NCBI GenBank assembly: GCA_020055645.1
Contig: CM034546.1
Coordinates: 124,951,875 to 125,015,874, forward strand
DNA length: 64,000 nucleotides
Reading direction: 5' to 3'
Source of the DNA: Tomocerus qinae
Lineage: Eukaryota; Arthropoda; Collembola; Entomobryomorpha; Tomoceridae
Part shown: positions 12,269-23,016 of the stretch, piece by piece
Layout: each line of letters opens with the position of its first letter
Position numbering within the stretch: position 1 is the first letter of the stretch
Made by a program: the position numbers and the translations under genes
The notes under the pieces: model-generated
Databases searched by the model: none
What the model was told of the DNA's origin: nothing
Seen by the model: the letters and a program-made list of their open reading frames with translations, nothing else

Positions 12269-12518
12269 TCAAGCACGTATACAGAACTGAGTTTCGGAGG
12301 GGGATAAGATTTCCGCAATAGGTATTTTAATTATACATATTCGTGCGTAGCGGGGAAATTTTTTGGAATGTTTTGACGGAAATGAGTCAAAAAAGGCAAA
12401 TAATTGATCGGAGCGCGAAATTTTTGCTATTTTGAGAAAAAAATTCCCCTTTTCTTGTATTTCGGGGGTGGGGGGTTTCAGCCCCGTAAAGCCCATCCCT
12501 CAATACATCCTTGACCAG
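12269..12518. mobile_element. TA-flanked ~250 bp insertion in the foldback's left arm
   Basis: Comparison with the right arm (CTGTATACGGAG) shows the left arm broken as CTGTA-insert-TATACGGAG, i.e. a TA target duplication. The insert carries a G-rich segment (GGGGGTGGGGGGTTTCAGCC). Clear terminal inverted repeats are not visible, so assignment to the Tc1/mariner type rests only on the TA duplication. Confidence 0.5.
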
Positions 12519-12884
12519 TATACGGAGATATGCAAACACTCGACAGTAGTGCAATACTCAAAATAACAAAATGTTTACATTTGGTTTACATCGATTTTGT
12601 TAAATGATTTTTGAACATTTGTCCAAATGTTGTCAAGATTTCAACAGTTTAAAATATAAAATGTATATTTATAAACTGGGAGGAATATCGATAATTTTCT
12701 CGGATGCAGCCTAGCCAATCCGTTTACCATTATCCGACCATGTACTACACTAGAAAATCGGGCCAGGACTTTTGCCAATTTTGAAGCAAATGTCAAGAAG
12801 GTTTCATGAAAAAGTTTAAAATGTAAACTGCCTTATACTTGACCGGATGTTTAGGCTATGAATATCCGACAAATTGAAGGACCT

Positions 12885-12965
12885 ACCGGAGACCCGAAAG
12901 CCGTAGACCCGAAAAACGAATGCCGTAGACCCGAAAACCGAATCCCCCAGACCCGAAAACCAATT
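12885..12965 (+). repeat. Short minisatellite, about four ~22 bp units
   Basis: Imperfect repeats of CCGTAGACCCGAAAACCGAAT lie within the centre of the foldback element. The open frame running through them is a by-product of the repeat. Confidence 0.7.
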
Positions 12966-13677
12966 TTCGCGCGGCATTTTTTAATGGCGCGAAAATGTTG
13001 GTGCCGATTTCTCGATCACAAAGCCACATTTTGTAAATGTAAGAGCCTTGGGTCCGAGGTCTAGATCCGTACTTTAATTAACACTTTCACTACCATTCAA
13101 CCGCACTTGAGATTTTTGTACAGGCATTTCAATGTATTAGCCTCCAACTTATCTCAACCTTTAACTTTTTAGCTGGGAGAAGCCCGTAGTCATTGATACA
13201 TCCACCGATCCCCTCGGTTTTATCGTATTCAAACTGGCTGCAGAAGGAAAGCAAAACAAAACTCATCCTGTTGGCATCACCAAAAGTGGTAGGAGCCTAC
13301 ATTCATGAACATTCTACAGATTGCTGTTGGTATTGGCTCCCATTGTTAAACAGCTACACATCCCATTCAAAATTGTGAACTTGGGTGTAAATATTTTGTT
13401 ATTTTGAGTATTGCACTACTGTCGAGTATTTGCATTTTGCATATCTCCGTATACAGTTAGCTTGTCGGTTGGTAGGGCTATGGGTTTCGGCTAACATTAA
13501 ATGCATATTTTTGTTTGAATTTCGAAATATTTCAAACTTTCGAATTAATTCAGGAACAGCCCCCTTAACAGGGCGAGGATGGGTAGTAATACAGCCCTGT
13601 GTTGGCTTCAGAATACAATACTTCTGTTTATCATCAAAAAGTGGTTACTATAGGTGAAATACTTTTTTACTATGACG

Positions 13678-13947
13678 TCACTTAAACATTTCCATGGGCC
13701 CGAGCCGGACAATGCGTTTTAAATATAAACAATAGTCTGTTAGGCCGGGAAGTTCAGCCAAACCGGATAATGTGCTTTCTAATTTTTTTCGATAGCTTTT
13801 CACATCATGCTGGTAGGTTACTTTGTGACATTTCTTGACTTGCAGTCCGCAGATGGAACATTTGCTATCTTCGTTTAATTCCATAACTATTTGCTGAACT
13901 AATCACCAAATATAGAGTGAGGAAGATTCCATAAACCTAAATATTCA
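13678..13947 (-). pseudogene. Coding-like remnant with CxxC motif, unrecognised
   Basis: An open frame (13884 to 13678) begins MELNEDSKCSICGLQVKKCH and continues with Tyr/Lys/Leu-rich sequence to a stop. A short potential intron (donor after GAATATTTAG near 13,938, acceptor CAAATAG near 13,887) would join it in phase to another open stretch up to about 14,084. No start codon or upstream acceptor could be found for that stretch, because an in-frame stop precedes it. This may be a remnant of a transposon or zinc-finger gene. I could not link it to a known family. It could alternatively supply a 5' exon to the zinc-finger gene at 11,417, since the phases are compatible, but that is speculation. 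Confidence 0.25.
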
Positions 13948-14539
13948 GCAAAAATTTTGAAAACTCCAAAACGTTGCCCGACAGAGAGAAGTTCTTTTTT
14001 GTTTTGTAGTTTTCTCCCACATGAAACTAGTAAAGATTTAAATGTTGCCGATGATTCATGTTTACATTTGTCTGTTATATGGGGCAAATTGACGCATCAA
14101 TCTCAGATGTAAATTGACATAAATTGATGAGGCTGACAAGAAACAAAAAATGAATTAAAATAAAATGTAAATGTAAAAATGAAATCTCTTTTCAAGCAAT
14201 TGTTAATTTATTTATTCAAATAAATTAAAATCAAAATAATTAATATTGTGGTATATCAAAGCTAATTATTTTTATTCATTTCAAATACATGCATGACAAT
14301 TTGACAAATCTGCATTTACACGACGAGATTGCTCTGTAATCATTAAAAATGTCTTTCAATTTGTGAAAGCCATAGTGTTGTACTTACATTTTTAAATTGA
14401 GAAAGACTGGGGACTATTTTGCACTGTTTTGACATAACATAAATTCCTGTGCAAGTTCACAATTATGTTACAGCTTATAATAAACGATACAATAATAATA
14501 AATGCTCACAAAAATTATAATACTGCAAAATACATTACT

Positions 14540-14690
14540 AGTAAGTATAATGTACGTAAATGTGCCACTTGCAGATTTAAAGCTAAGTATAAAGCTAACT
14601 TATTGCTTCACGTACGATTCACAATTTTAAGTCACATTTTCATTAGGCACATTACTTAAAAGGCATCAAAAGTAGACCAGGCACAATAAA
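14540..14690 (+). pseudogene. Possible decayed C2H2 finger fragment
   Basis: A short frame contains KCATCRFKAKYKANLLLHVR, resembling one C2H2 finger (Cys-x2-Cys, hydrophobic, Leu, His). A second, weaker finger-like segment reads in another frame just after it. There are no exon boundaries, start or flanking fingers, so at most this is a decayed fragment. Confidence 0.25.
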
Positions 14691-14708
14691 ATTTCGTCAG
14701 TTATTTTT

Positions 14709-17700
14709 TCATCCTAAATCCGATTCCTCCTGAAATAAAATTACAAATTAAGTACTTACAACTTTTGTACAAAATGCCATGAATAAATGAATAACCTATT
14801 TACTTAATATTTAGGTATTTGACTTTTTGGTACATAAATGCTGAATAAATAGAAAATCGCCAATAAACTTTTGACATTAAATGACAAAGGGGTACATCGC
14901 AAGATGCATTTTTATATTAACCTTTTAAAATTGTATTATTTTTAGGAATTTATTCCCCGATGTTTTACATAATAAAACAAATAAATAATTTAAAAATAAA
15001 ATTACCCCAGAATCATCCTTAGCTGATTTCATTTTGACATCAGAGGGACTCACTTTAACCATCTTCTTGGCCGGATTGAGTTCGAGAGCTGTTTCGCCAT
15101 TTCGATTTGTTTCTAAAGCTGAGGGATAGGGATCTGGACCTATCACACTAAGTAAAACAGGCAGAAAGACGAGACCATGGTACAACCCGTACAAGACGAC
15201 AAGAAAAAATACCTAAATTCAATAGCAATTAGTTTTGAACCTCAACCTTAATTACGATAACTGCATAATAAGCTTAATTAGTAAAGTTTTACATGAAAAA
15301 AAATACATAAAATCGTTTTAACTTTATACACTATCAAATATTTTGCGAACTGAACCGTATCAATTAATATTATTAGCATGTAGAACGTTTTTTGGTTACA
15401 GAGCAGAGTAATAGTTAAAACACTTACTTTAAAGAAAGTTATAAACACATGCGATCTAGAACTTGCAAGTAGTACAAAGGCAAGGAAAGTACTCAATCCT
15501 CCATTAAGAACAGCTGGACCGATATCTCTTAAAGCCTGCTTAGCTCGCTCATCTCTTGTTCCCACACAAGTCATAAATGCATGGCCTAAATGTAAAACAA
15601 CAATATAATGGAATATTACCTTTTTTGAACGGAGGAAAATTGTTAACCTACACATACACTATTTTAATCCAATTATATAATTTCGCAATTTAAATCAGCA
15701 ATATTTTATCCGTACTAACTATAATAGGATTTCTGTGTATTTTACCAATATGTGCTGCGTAGTCAACACAGAGTCCAATAGCAAGGACCAAGTCGATACA
15801 GGACACTGTATCTATAGTCAGATCCCAAAAGTACATTCCACCTCCCACGTCAACAAGAGTGAATAGAACACAAGTGAGCACCATGAGACAAGTCGGGAGA
15901 TTTGCAATTAGAAGTAAAGTAGTCACAAAAACGCACAACATTGCCAATGCCATATTTCGGTACAATTCAGCTGTGATGATCTAAAAACAAAAAGAATCAA
16001 ATAATTAACCGGAATTTTATCAATCTCAAAACAAAAATATTTTTATTGTTGAATTTTCATTACTTCATCTGTCTCCCATCCAGCAAAGGCAAACGACCAG
16101 ACAAATGCCTTTGAATGTTCAGATCCTAAATTTGAATCTCGAATGAAACTCTTGACTTCATGCATTGCAGGAATATGCTCTTCGGGTCCTTTGAATGTTT
16201 GAAATTTGAATCCAAGACTGGAGAGCTAAAAATATTATTTTGTCTAATAATATTGTTATACAGATAGAATTTAATATTTGAATTTAAAATTTTTTTGAGT
16301 ATTACCTCAATCGGAGGAGTTCTTTCTCCACAGGTCAAATTTCCATCAAATTTAAATTTAGATCTGTACTTGGAACCAGAAGGACTGAATAAAAACTTTC
16401 CTAGGTATTTACGGAAAGTTTTATCGCTTAACGGCTGATTAGGAATGTCTGAGTAGTAAATAAAAAAGTTGATCAGTTAATTAAAAATAACTTTTAATCA
16501 AAATTGAGTGCGTTAAAAATTCTTACCCGTTTTAAAGTTTTTGTTAGAATAGATTTTGAAATCCGTGTACCACGAATCAACATCGTAAACTGATCGTGAG
16601 TTTGTAAGCTTCAGTACTAAATTATCAATCTCTGGTAATTTGTCTGCAACGGAGATGTTTTGTAACAGCATAAATGCTTCATCACCTCTTCCAGGAAAAT
16701 ATTGATCACGTGCTTTAAAATAGTTAAATAAATACGAATCTTGAGGCAGGAACCATATCGGGTTGAATTCTTGTCGGAGATTAATGTTTCCCCAAATACT
16801 GACACCTAATAGCACTCCGGTTATGATGAACACAATAATCTACGTACAGAAACAATAAAATCAGTAAAAATTACAAAATAGGTTATTTCTAATTACAACT
16901 GCTAATTTATTTTAATTAATGGATTTACTAGTAGATAAGCTTTACCTTAGAAAGCTTATGGAACATAATATTTGAGTAGACTCTCTCAAAAAAGAGTTTT
17001 GCGTAATTTCGTTGGCTGCATGTGTTGGGTGTGAATTCCTCGTACTTGTAACATAAGAAAAATGCATTTCGCTTGTTTTCCATTCTTCTTTGGTCTAAAG
17101 TGAACCAAGCCACAAAAAACGTTGCCTGAAAGATAAATGTAGCCACTACGCCAACTGCTGCATAAATACAAAAAGACTGAAGAGCAGGTAATACCTGAAA
17201 TTATTTTCAAAATTATATTTAAAATCATTTATTGGGATTTACTTCCTAATTGCAGCAAAAAAATACAGAAATGACATACTGTTGATCCACCAATTGCAAA
17301 AGCGACAAAATCAGTGATTGACGTGACTGTAATAGAAACACCTGCGTGCTTCAAAGTTAGTCCCATCCTCTCTGGTAAGGACTTTTTCATTTCTTCAGGC
17401 TTTAAATTATTCCAACATTGAACTATCACAAACATGTCATCGATTCCTAAAAAAATTATCCATTTTGTTATATTTTAATTTATTATTATGGTATTTATTA
17501 ATTATAAATCGGATTTAAAACCTTAAAACAATTAGATTGGAATACATACCTATTCCCAGCAAAAGGAAAGGCAAAACATTATGAACTGGCCCATAAATTA
17601 AACGGAAAGTTGAGCATACACCATACGAAACGACAATGGCCAAGCCAATACAGCTTAGACCAGCTAAAGAAAGATACGGCTGAAATATAAAAATAGATTT

Positions 17701-19352
17701 GCAATTTTTCACAGAATTTATTGTATTTCATTCTTTGCATACTAGAACACTTACCCTTTGTTCTACCATATTGAACTGCCCCAACATAAATATGACGTAT
17801 ACGAACACAATTGAGAATCCTACAGCAAACATTCCAGCATCATCCTGTATTGTAGCTCCACTTATGTCTCCAAAGCTGAAAAATCAAGGTTAAATGTCAA
17901 TACATTAAATTTGTCAATATAGTAATTTGGCAATTTATTTAAATGAGCCTATACCTTCTGCCGACACTAAAGTACATGTTAACTCCCGGTGGGCGGGGAA
18001 AATTCTTGAGTATTAAAATTAATTCTCTTTCCATGAGTAAATTAATTTTGTCCACTAATTCTCCCGTTCCAAGATCATTCACTCCTTTTCCTGTTTTAAG
18101 GGCCGTTTGATTGATTTTGGCAAACCAACGAAGCATAAGTGCCCCAGCTTGTACAATTTCACCCGTTTCGTTTCTGACAACTGAACTCATTTCTGTTGTA
18201 TAATTTACAGTTCGTCCAAAAACAGGACTACAAATTAAAAAATATCAAGGTAGAATAATTAATACAGTGCAGGATATAAAAATAGTTCGCTTTTGCATAT
18301 TCAAGAATATATATTATTGTTATACAACAAACTGAACAAAAACGGCTATAAATATTAGTTTGAATATTCAATTAGCTTACCTAGTGAAAGGATGTTTGTT
18401 AACCGTTTCAAGAATATCACTTTGAGTCAGGTTGTTAATGACGGTCCTGTCGAAATTCCATAATTCAATAATATTACTTTCCCAACAAGCCTCATCCAAA
18501 CTATTCAGGATTTCACAGTAGATTTCTGGTGCAAGTTGAACACTAGGATCATAAGTCTCCAAGAAAGTTTCATTCTTTTCAAGTTCTTCAGAAAAAAATT
18601 CATCCTCTCCCCATATATCCCTTTCAGATCGTTTAAGAATATCTCGTCGACGTCTACCAGGCAGAAATTTTGTAACTGGGAGTCTAGTAAACGCAAAATA
18701 GATCGTCAATTTGGCATTTGTAAATTCTTAACTTTAAGATTTGTAAAATATATAAATTACTACGTACTTGAAGCAAATATCACTCCATCGTCGTCCTTCG
18801 ATATTAATTGCACTTACATTTCCGTGAATTTCAGAGAGCTGTATAATAAAAATTTGCATTGCTTGACTAAATATCGTCCTGGTTTAATTTTACAAGCTTA
18901 TTGTAATGCAGTATATGTAACTAGTCTACCATTTTCATGACTTGAGGCACTAAGACGTTGTCAGCTGTGATAATGGCGTAATGAAAACGAATGGGCGATG
19001 GAAAATTTGCTCTCAGCCAGTCAGTGTCCCTAGAAAATTCTGAATTCCATGGAATCCAAAGCTTATCTGGTCGATTTTCAGGTGTGAACCTTAGCAGCCC
19101 CAATCCGCAAATTATGGTCAATGCAAGACATCCTAAAATAAACTTCCAAGGATGCTTTGCAATGTTGTGGCCCCAACTGTACATTAAACACATTAAAATC
19201 ATTACATTAGTACTCAGTATAAGATTTGAAAACATCTTATTAGTACAGTACTTGTAAAAAAAGGTTTCAAGTGATCCAATTATTGTCAGACTGATTCGTT
19301 GAAGGCGTCCGTAGTTAGCAGCCGTTCTAGCAGAATTTTCCGGTGACGGCAT
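14709..19352 (-). CDS. Patched-related (PTCHD3/Ptr-like) RND membrane protein, 966 aa, 16 exons
   Basis: A multipass protein with a sterol-sensing domain, of the Patched-related family. The family is linked to sterol or lipophile transport and Hedgehog-pathway modulation; its substrate here is unknown. Exons: 19352-19252, 19176-18930, 18838-18768, 18683-18381, 18227-17955, 17875-17755, 17679-17550, 17446-17280, 17194-16946, 16839-16527, 16448-16306, 16225-16064, 15980-15746, 15585-15428, 15212-15006, 14729-14709. They sum to 2,901 nt with all phases matched. TM1 (~45-65) is followed by an extracellular loop with RRWSDICFK and DISGATIQDDAG. The sterol-sensing block includes NVLPFLLLGIGIDDMFVIVQ. 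The second RND half carries VLAIGLCVDYAAHIGHAFMT. The tail is hydrophilic and ends DDSGEESDLG, its last seven codons on a tiny exon. The gene appears intact. Confidence 0.92.
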
Positions 19353-21742
19353 TTTATTATGTAAACTGAAACCTCCTTTTGGTTTCAGTTTTCAATTTCA
19401 GCTCCAAAAATGTCTTTGTGTTCAATGAGCATATTTTTGTAGATTTTATTTCTCCAGCTAAAAAACCTAAATTAGATTATAAACAAATGATTTTGTATTA
19501 TAAATTATGTAAGCTTAATGTTTTGAAATTATTTTATTTTGGTTCCCTAAATTTTGAATTTGAACTTCTTAATCATTAAAAAGGTAAAATTTATTGTTAG
19601 TAATATAAATATATGGTAAAGAATACAGTCAGTTTTATTACCTAGAAAATCCAGGAACATTATTAAATCAATAGCCCATTCACCATTGATTATTTTAAAA
19701 TTGCTGACTGCCCAAAATATTCAGCCATCAGATGTCAGAGTCCTTTTCCTGCAATATACATTGCACGTATACAATAATTAATATTGAACACTCATTAAGT
19801 TGAGTTAATGATGATATCAAATAAAGATTATCTGTATACAATGTATACTAGGCAGCAGGTGGAGGTGACAGATCTGACGACAGACAATCAGAATTTGATA
19901 TCAGGAAAAATGTGTGATTCAAATCAAATCTATAAGTACAGGTAAACTTGTCACCACGAACTTTAGACTTATGACTTACTTTTTTATCTTAGTTTATCAG
20001 TTTGCTTTGTTACTTATGCTTGAATAAGTCATTTTACTAAACTGTAACTCTGTAGCTGTGTAACCACTTAACATTACTTAGCACTTTAAACGTGTTAATA
20101 GAAATGGCTAATACAATTAAACTACCTATATAAAATAAAATGACTGTGAGTGACATTGAATGAATCAAAACATTGTTATTATAGAAGTAGAACGAGTTCG
20201 TATTTTGCATCACCGTCAAGGACTGTTTCTCACAATGGGCAATGTTGAACGAAAGGAAAACTCTTCCCAATCCTGAGTATAATACTAATTCAATTCAGTG
20301 CTATGCATTTACTTTCTTCGTATCTCCAAGTATTACAAGTTTTAGTGTTAGAAAACACATTTTTAGGCATATATATAGGATAAAGCGTACATATAGTAAT
20401 TATTTATACAAAGATTCAATTTACTAGAGTACACACACTTTTTGCTGTAATCATCAAAACTACGAAAAATCTCAACCTTGCTTGCTATAATCTATCTCGC
20501 TGTCTGTCAAATCAAGTTTGTTTAAGGGTTATATAGCTATGATGACGAAGAGTATACTTTATTATAGACTTGGGAGTAAAAGCATTCACATTAATAAATC
20601 TACTTTAATTGAATTATATATTTTTCATCTGCCTACTGCAATGTCAAAGGATTAATAAATATTACATCACAATCTTAATTGGACATTAAAGAGGCAAAAA
20701 ATAATGTCACAAATCATTACAACGTTCTCGGCATGAAAGAAAGGGACAATATTAAGAAACAACCTCAAGCACTATCAGTACTGATTAAATTAAATGATTG
20801 AATTGACGACCATTTAATTTAATTTACCAATTACTTTCAATTGACGGATTTTAATTTATTTTTTCATCTCAGAACATAATACATTAAAATGCTATAGCAC
20901 AAATTCTCTTCTTTTTATTCATTGAAAATTAAGATATTTAACTTATATATAGAACAGACAAGGAATAGCTTTCAATTTTTTTGACTTGACGGTGAATGTC
21001 AAGGTGTACAAAATTATCTGACATTTATATACTAAAATCTTAGTTTAGTACGTTCTTTATAACATTACTGTCATAATTTATTTTAAGAAACTACATAATT
21101 AATAATTTAGAAGCCAGTATTGACAGGAGAATTTTAAAATTGTTAATATCTCGGTACATGAATTACATCATTAGCTCCTTGTACTTATTTCTAATATTTT
21201 ATTTATTGATGATATTTTTGTGTACAATAGTAGTTAAAAAATAATGTTTTAGAAAGTAACGTTTCAAATTAGACATTCGTACCCTTTTTTTAGTTAGGTA
21301 CTATTTAATATTTGTTATTATAGGTACCTACATTATTAGTAGAATGAAGGGCTCAAACTTTAAGTACATGCTATATCATTTAGCATAAAATAGTCACCTA
21401 AATATCTCACACTTTGTCTAATTTTGGTTTACCTTTCAAAGTACATTGACTCAGACTGCTTTTATGTTAGAAATAAAAATAGCCAAATCACAAATTATAT
21501 GTATTATGCACATAAAAGCAAAGCATGCTATAAATATATCTATCTGTAAAATACTGCATACCTTCTCAGTTCAGGTAAGGCTCCAAGCTTACCCTTTCAC
21601 TCGTCCAAGGAATATTTAGACTCTACCGTATAGAAGTGCATGTCGGTTGGGCATTTGTGTTTGGTAGTAAAATAACAAAAGTTGTCAGATAATTTAACTT
21701 TATTTAATAAAACGAATAAATAAAGTTTTATTTGTTATCATC
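19353..21742. other. Intergenic, no supported gene
   Basis: About 2.4 kb of AT-rich DNA between two divergently oriented genes, the Patched-related gene on minus and the small secreted-protein gene on plus. It therefore includes both promoter regions. Short open frames (for example 20,037-20,427) lack any coding signature. I see no repeats of note. Confidence 0.6.
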
Positions 21743-22401
21743 ATGAAATTATTAATAATTGCTGTAAGTATTTAGAATTTTATTCTATAACTGATTATCT
21801 ATATAATATATAAAAGTATAACATATAAATTGAGGAATATAAAAATGAAAAATCGTATTAAACAAAATTGCACTTTTAGATGATCCTGACTTTGACTTTA
21901 GCTTCTTCAGAAATTTCTAATGAAGAAGAAGAAGACAATTTCATCGATCTCGAAAATCCAGAAGATCCTTGGGTAAAAACTAGAATACTATCGATGCATT
22001 GCGTAAAGAATCCTACTCAATATAAAGTACGAGAGTATTTTAAAAAATATCCTGGAAGTTTTGATATTCATGGTATTGTCGACGGAATATCTATGGCTTG
22101 CGTAAGACTTTATTTCAATCCTAGTGATAAAATTACGTCTTAGTGTTAATTACTACACATGATAGGAATATTTTAAATATTTTGAAGTAGATTTTAGCAT
22201 GTAAGAATGTAATAATGTATAATGTAATGACTGCTATCATCATCGTTGTCTATGAAATGCTTTTAGGTGACAGCGGAAGATATAGATCTTTACAATTACG
22301 TCATGGAAGAAAGAGAACCCATCATCAATGGAGTCCAATGCTATAAATTGCCCTGTCCCAAGTGCTTCACAAGTGAAAGAGGATGTAAGCAGAAAAGATG
22401 A
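21743..22401 (+). CDS. Small secreted acidic, cysteine-containing protein (125 aa)
   Basis: Three exons: 21743-21763, 21880-22101, 22267-22401. The phases are all zero. Exon 1 is only seven codons (MKLLIIA) and makes up the start of a signal peptide that continues across the intron (MILTLTLASS). The mature protein starts with an acidic stretch (EEEEDNFIDLENPEDPW). It has a cysteine at ~48, one at the exon 2/3 junction, and a C-terminal cluster reading QCYKLPCPKCFTSERGC before a basic end. That makes six cysteines, so disulfides are likely. No known family is recognisable. AATAAA follows at 22454-22459. The signal peptide, splice sites and poly(A) signal together make this a likely real gene. 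Confidence 0.65.
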
Positions 22402-22453
22402 CAGCACTTAAGAAGTCTGTGAAAACAAAATGGTTAGTTTATAATGTGATGTT

Positions 22454-22459
22454 AATAAA
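22454..22459 (+). terminator. Poly(A) signal, small secreted protein
   Basis: AATAAA 53 nt after the TGA at 22399-22401. Confidence 0.6.
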
Positions 22460-23016
22460 ATATTAAAATAAAAGTTCTTTTTCATTTCAGTTGCCATTTT
22501 ATTCAAATTTATTTAAACTAACTTCCTATTTATTTACTATAATTATTTTATAATATAATATGCCACTTATAATGATAATTGATATTCTATTATATTCAAT
22601 AAACACCATTTTAATTTTTCACTACCCTTTTATATAAAATTCCAATTTTGGATGAGAATCCTATAGACTTGATCCTTTTTTCTTGTCGTAGAGGTTTCCC
22701 AAAGACATCATCCACTAGGTAAAGTAGAATAGACACATACTCATCAATAATAACTCATTTAAAATATTCTATATCACTAATATTCTATATATTCTATGCA
22801 CAAAAAAATGAAATATCTTTTAAACTATTTAATTATTTTAATTACTATATTAAATGTTTTATTTATATTTTTCTACGAAAAAAGTAATTGGACTACTTTA
22901 ATAGTAACACAACACAACATAATTATTTAGTTTCTCCTGTTTAAAAGCGCTTATATATTAGTAATTTTTATAGTTTTCCCTGCAAAAGTTCATCCCACGT
23001 TGACTACATTTAATTA
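22460..23016. other. Intergenic, 3' flanks of convergent genes
   Basis: AT-rich spacer between the plus-strand secreted-protein gene and the minus-strand MYND/SET gene. No open frame or repeat is supported. Confidence 0.6.

Larger units (their letters stand above)
11893..13602. mobile_element. Foldback (long inverted-repeat) element with nested insertions
   Basis: Two inverted arms face each other. The right arm (13,389-13,602, ~214 bp) is continuous. The left arm (11,893-12,577) has the same order of sequence but is interrupted twice. Shared landmarks are CCTGAATTAATTCGAAAGTT, AACCCATAGCCCTACCAACC and CGACAGTAGTGCAATACTCA. Removing the two inserts leaves a left arm of about 216 bp, matching the right arm. 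The ~810 bp between the arms has a small minisatellite and no transposase. This is best read as a non-autonomous foldback DNA element. The superfamily is not identifiable by eye. Confidence 0.8.

Noticed and set aside
12858-13064. Open frame in the centre of the foldback element as a possible transposase
   Set aside because: It runs through a minisatellite and has no catalytic or DNA-binding motif.
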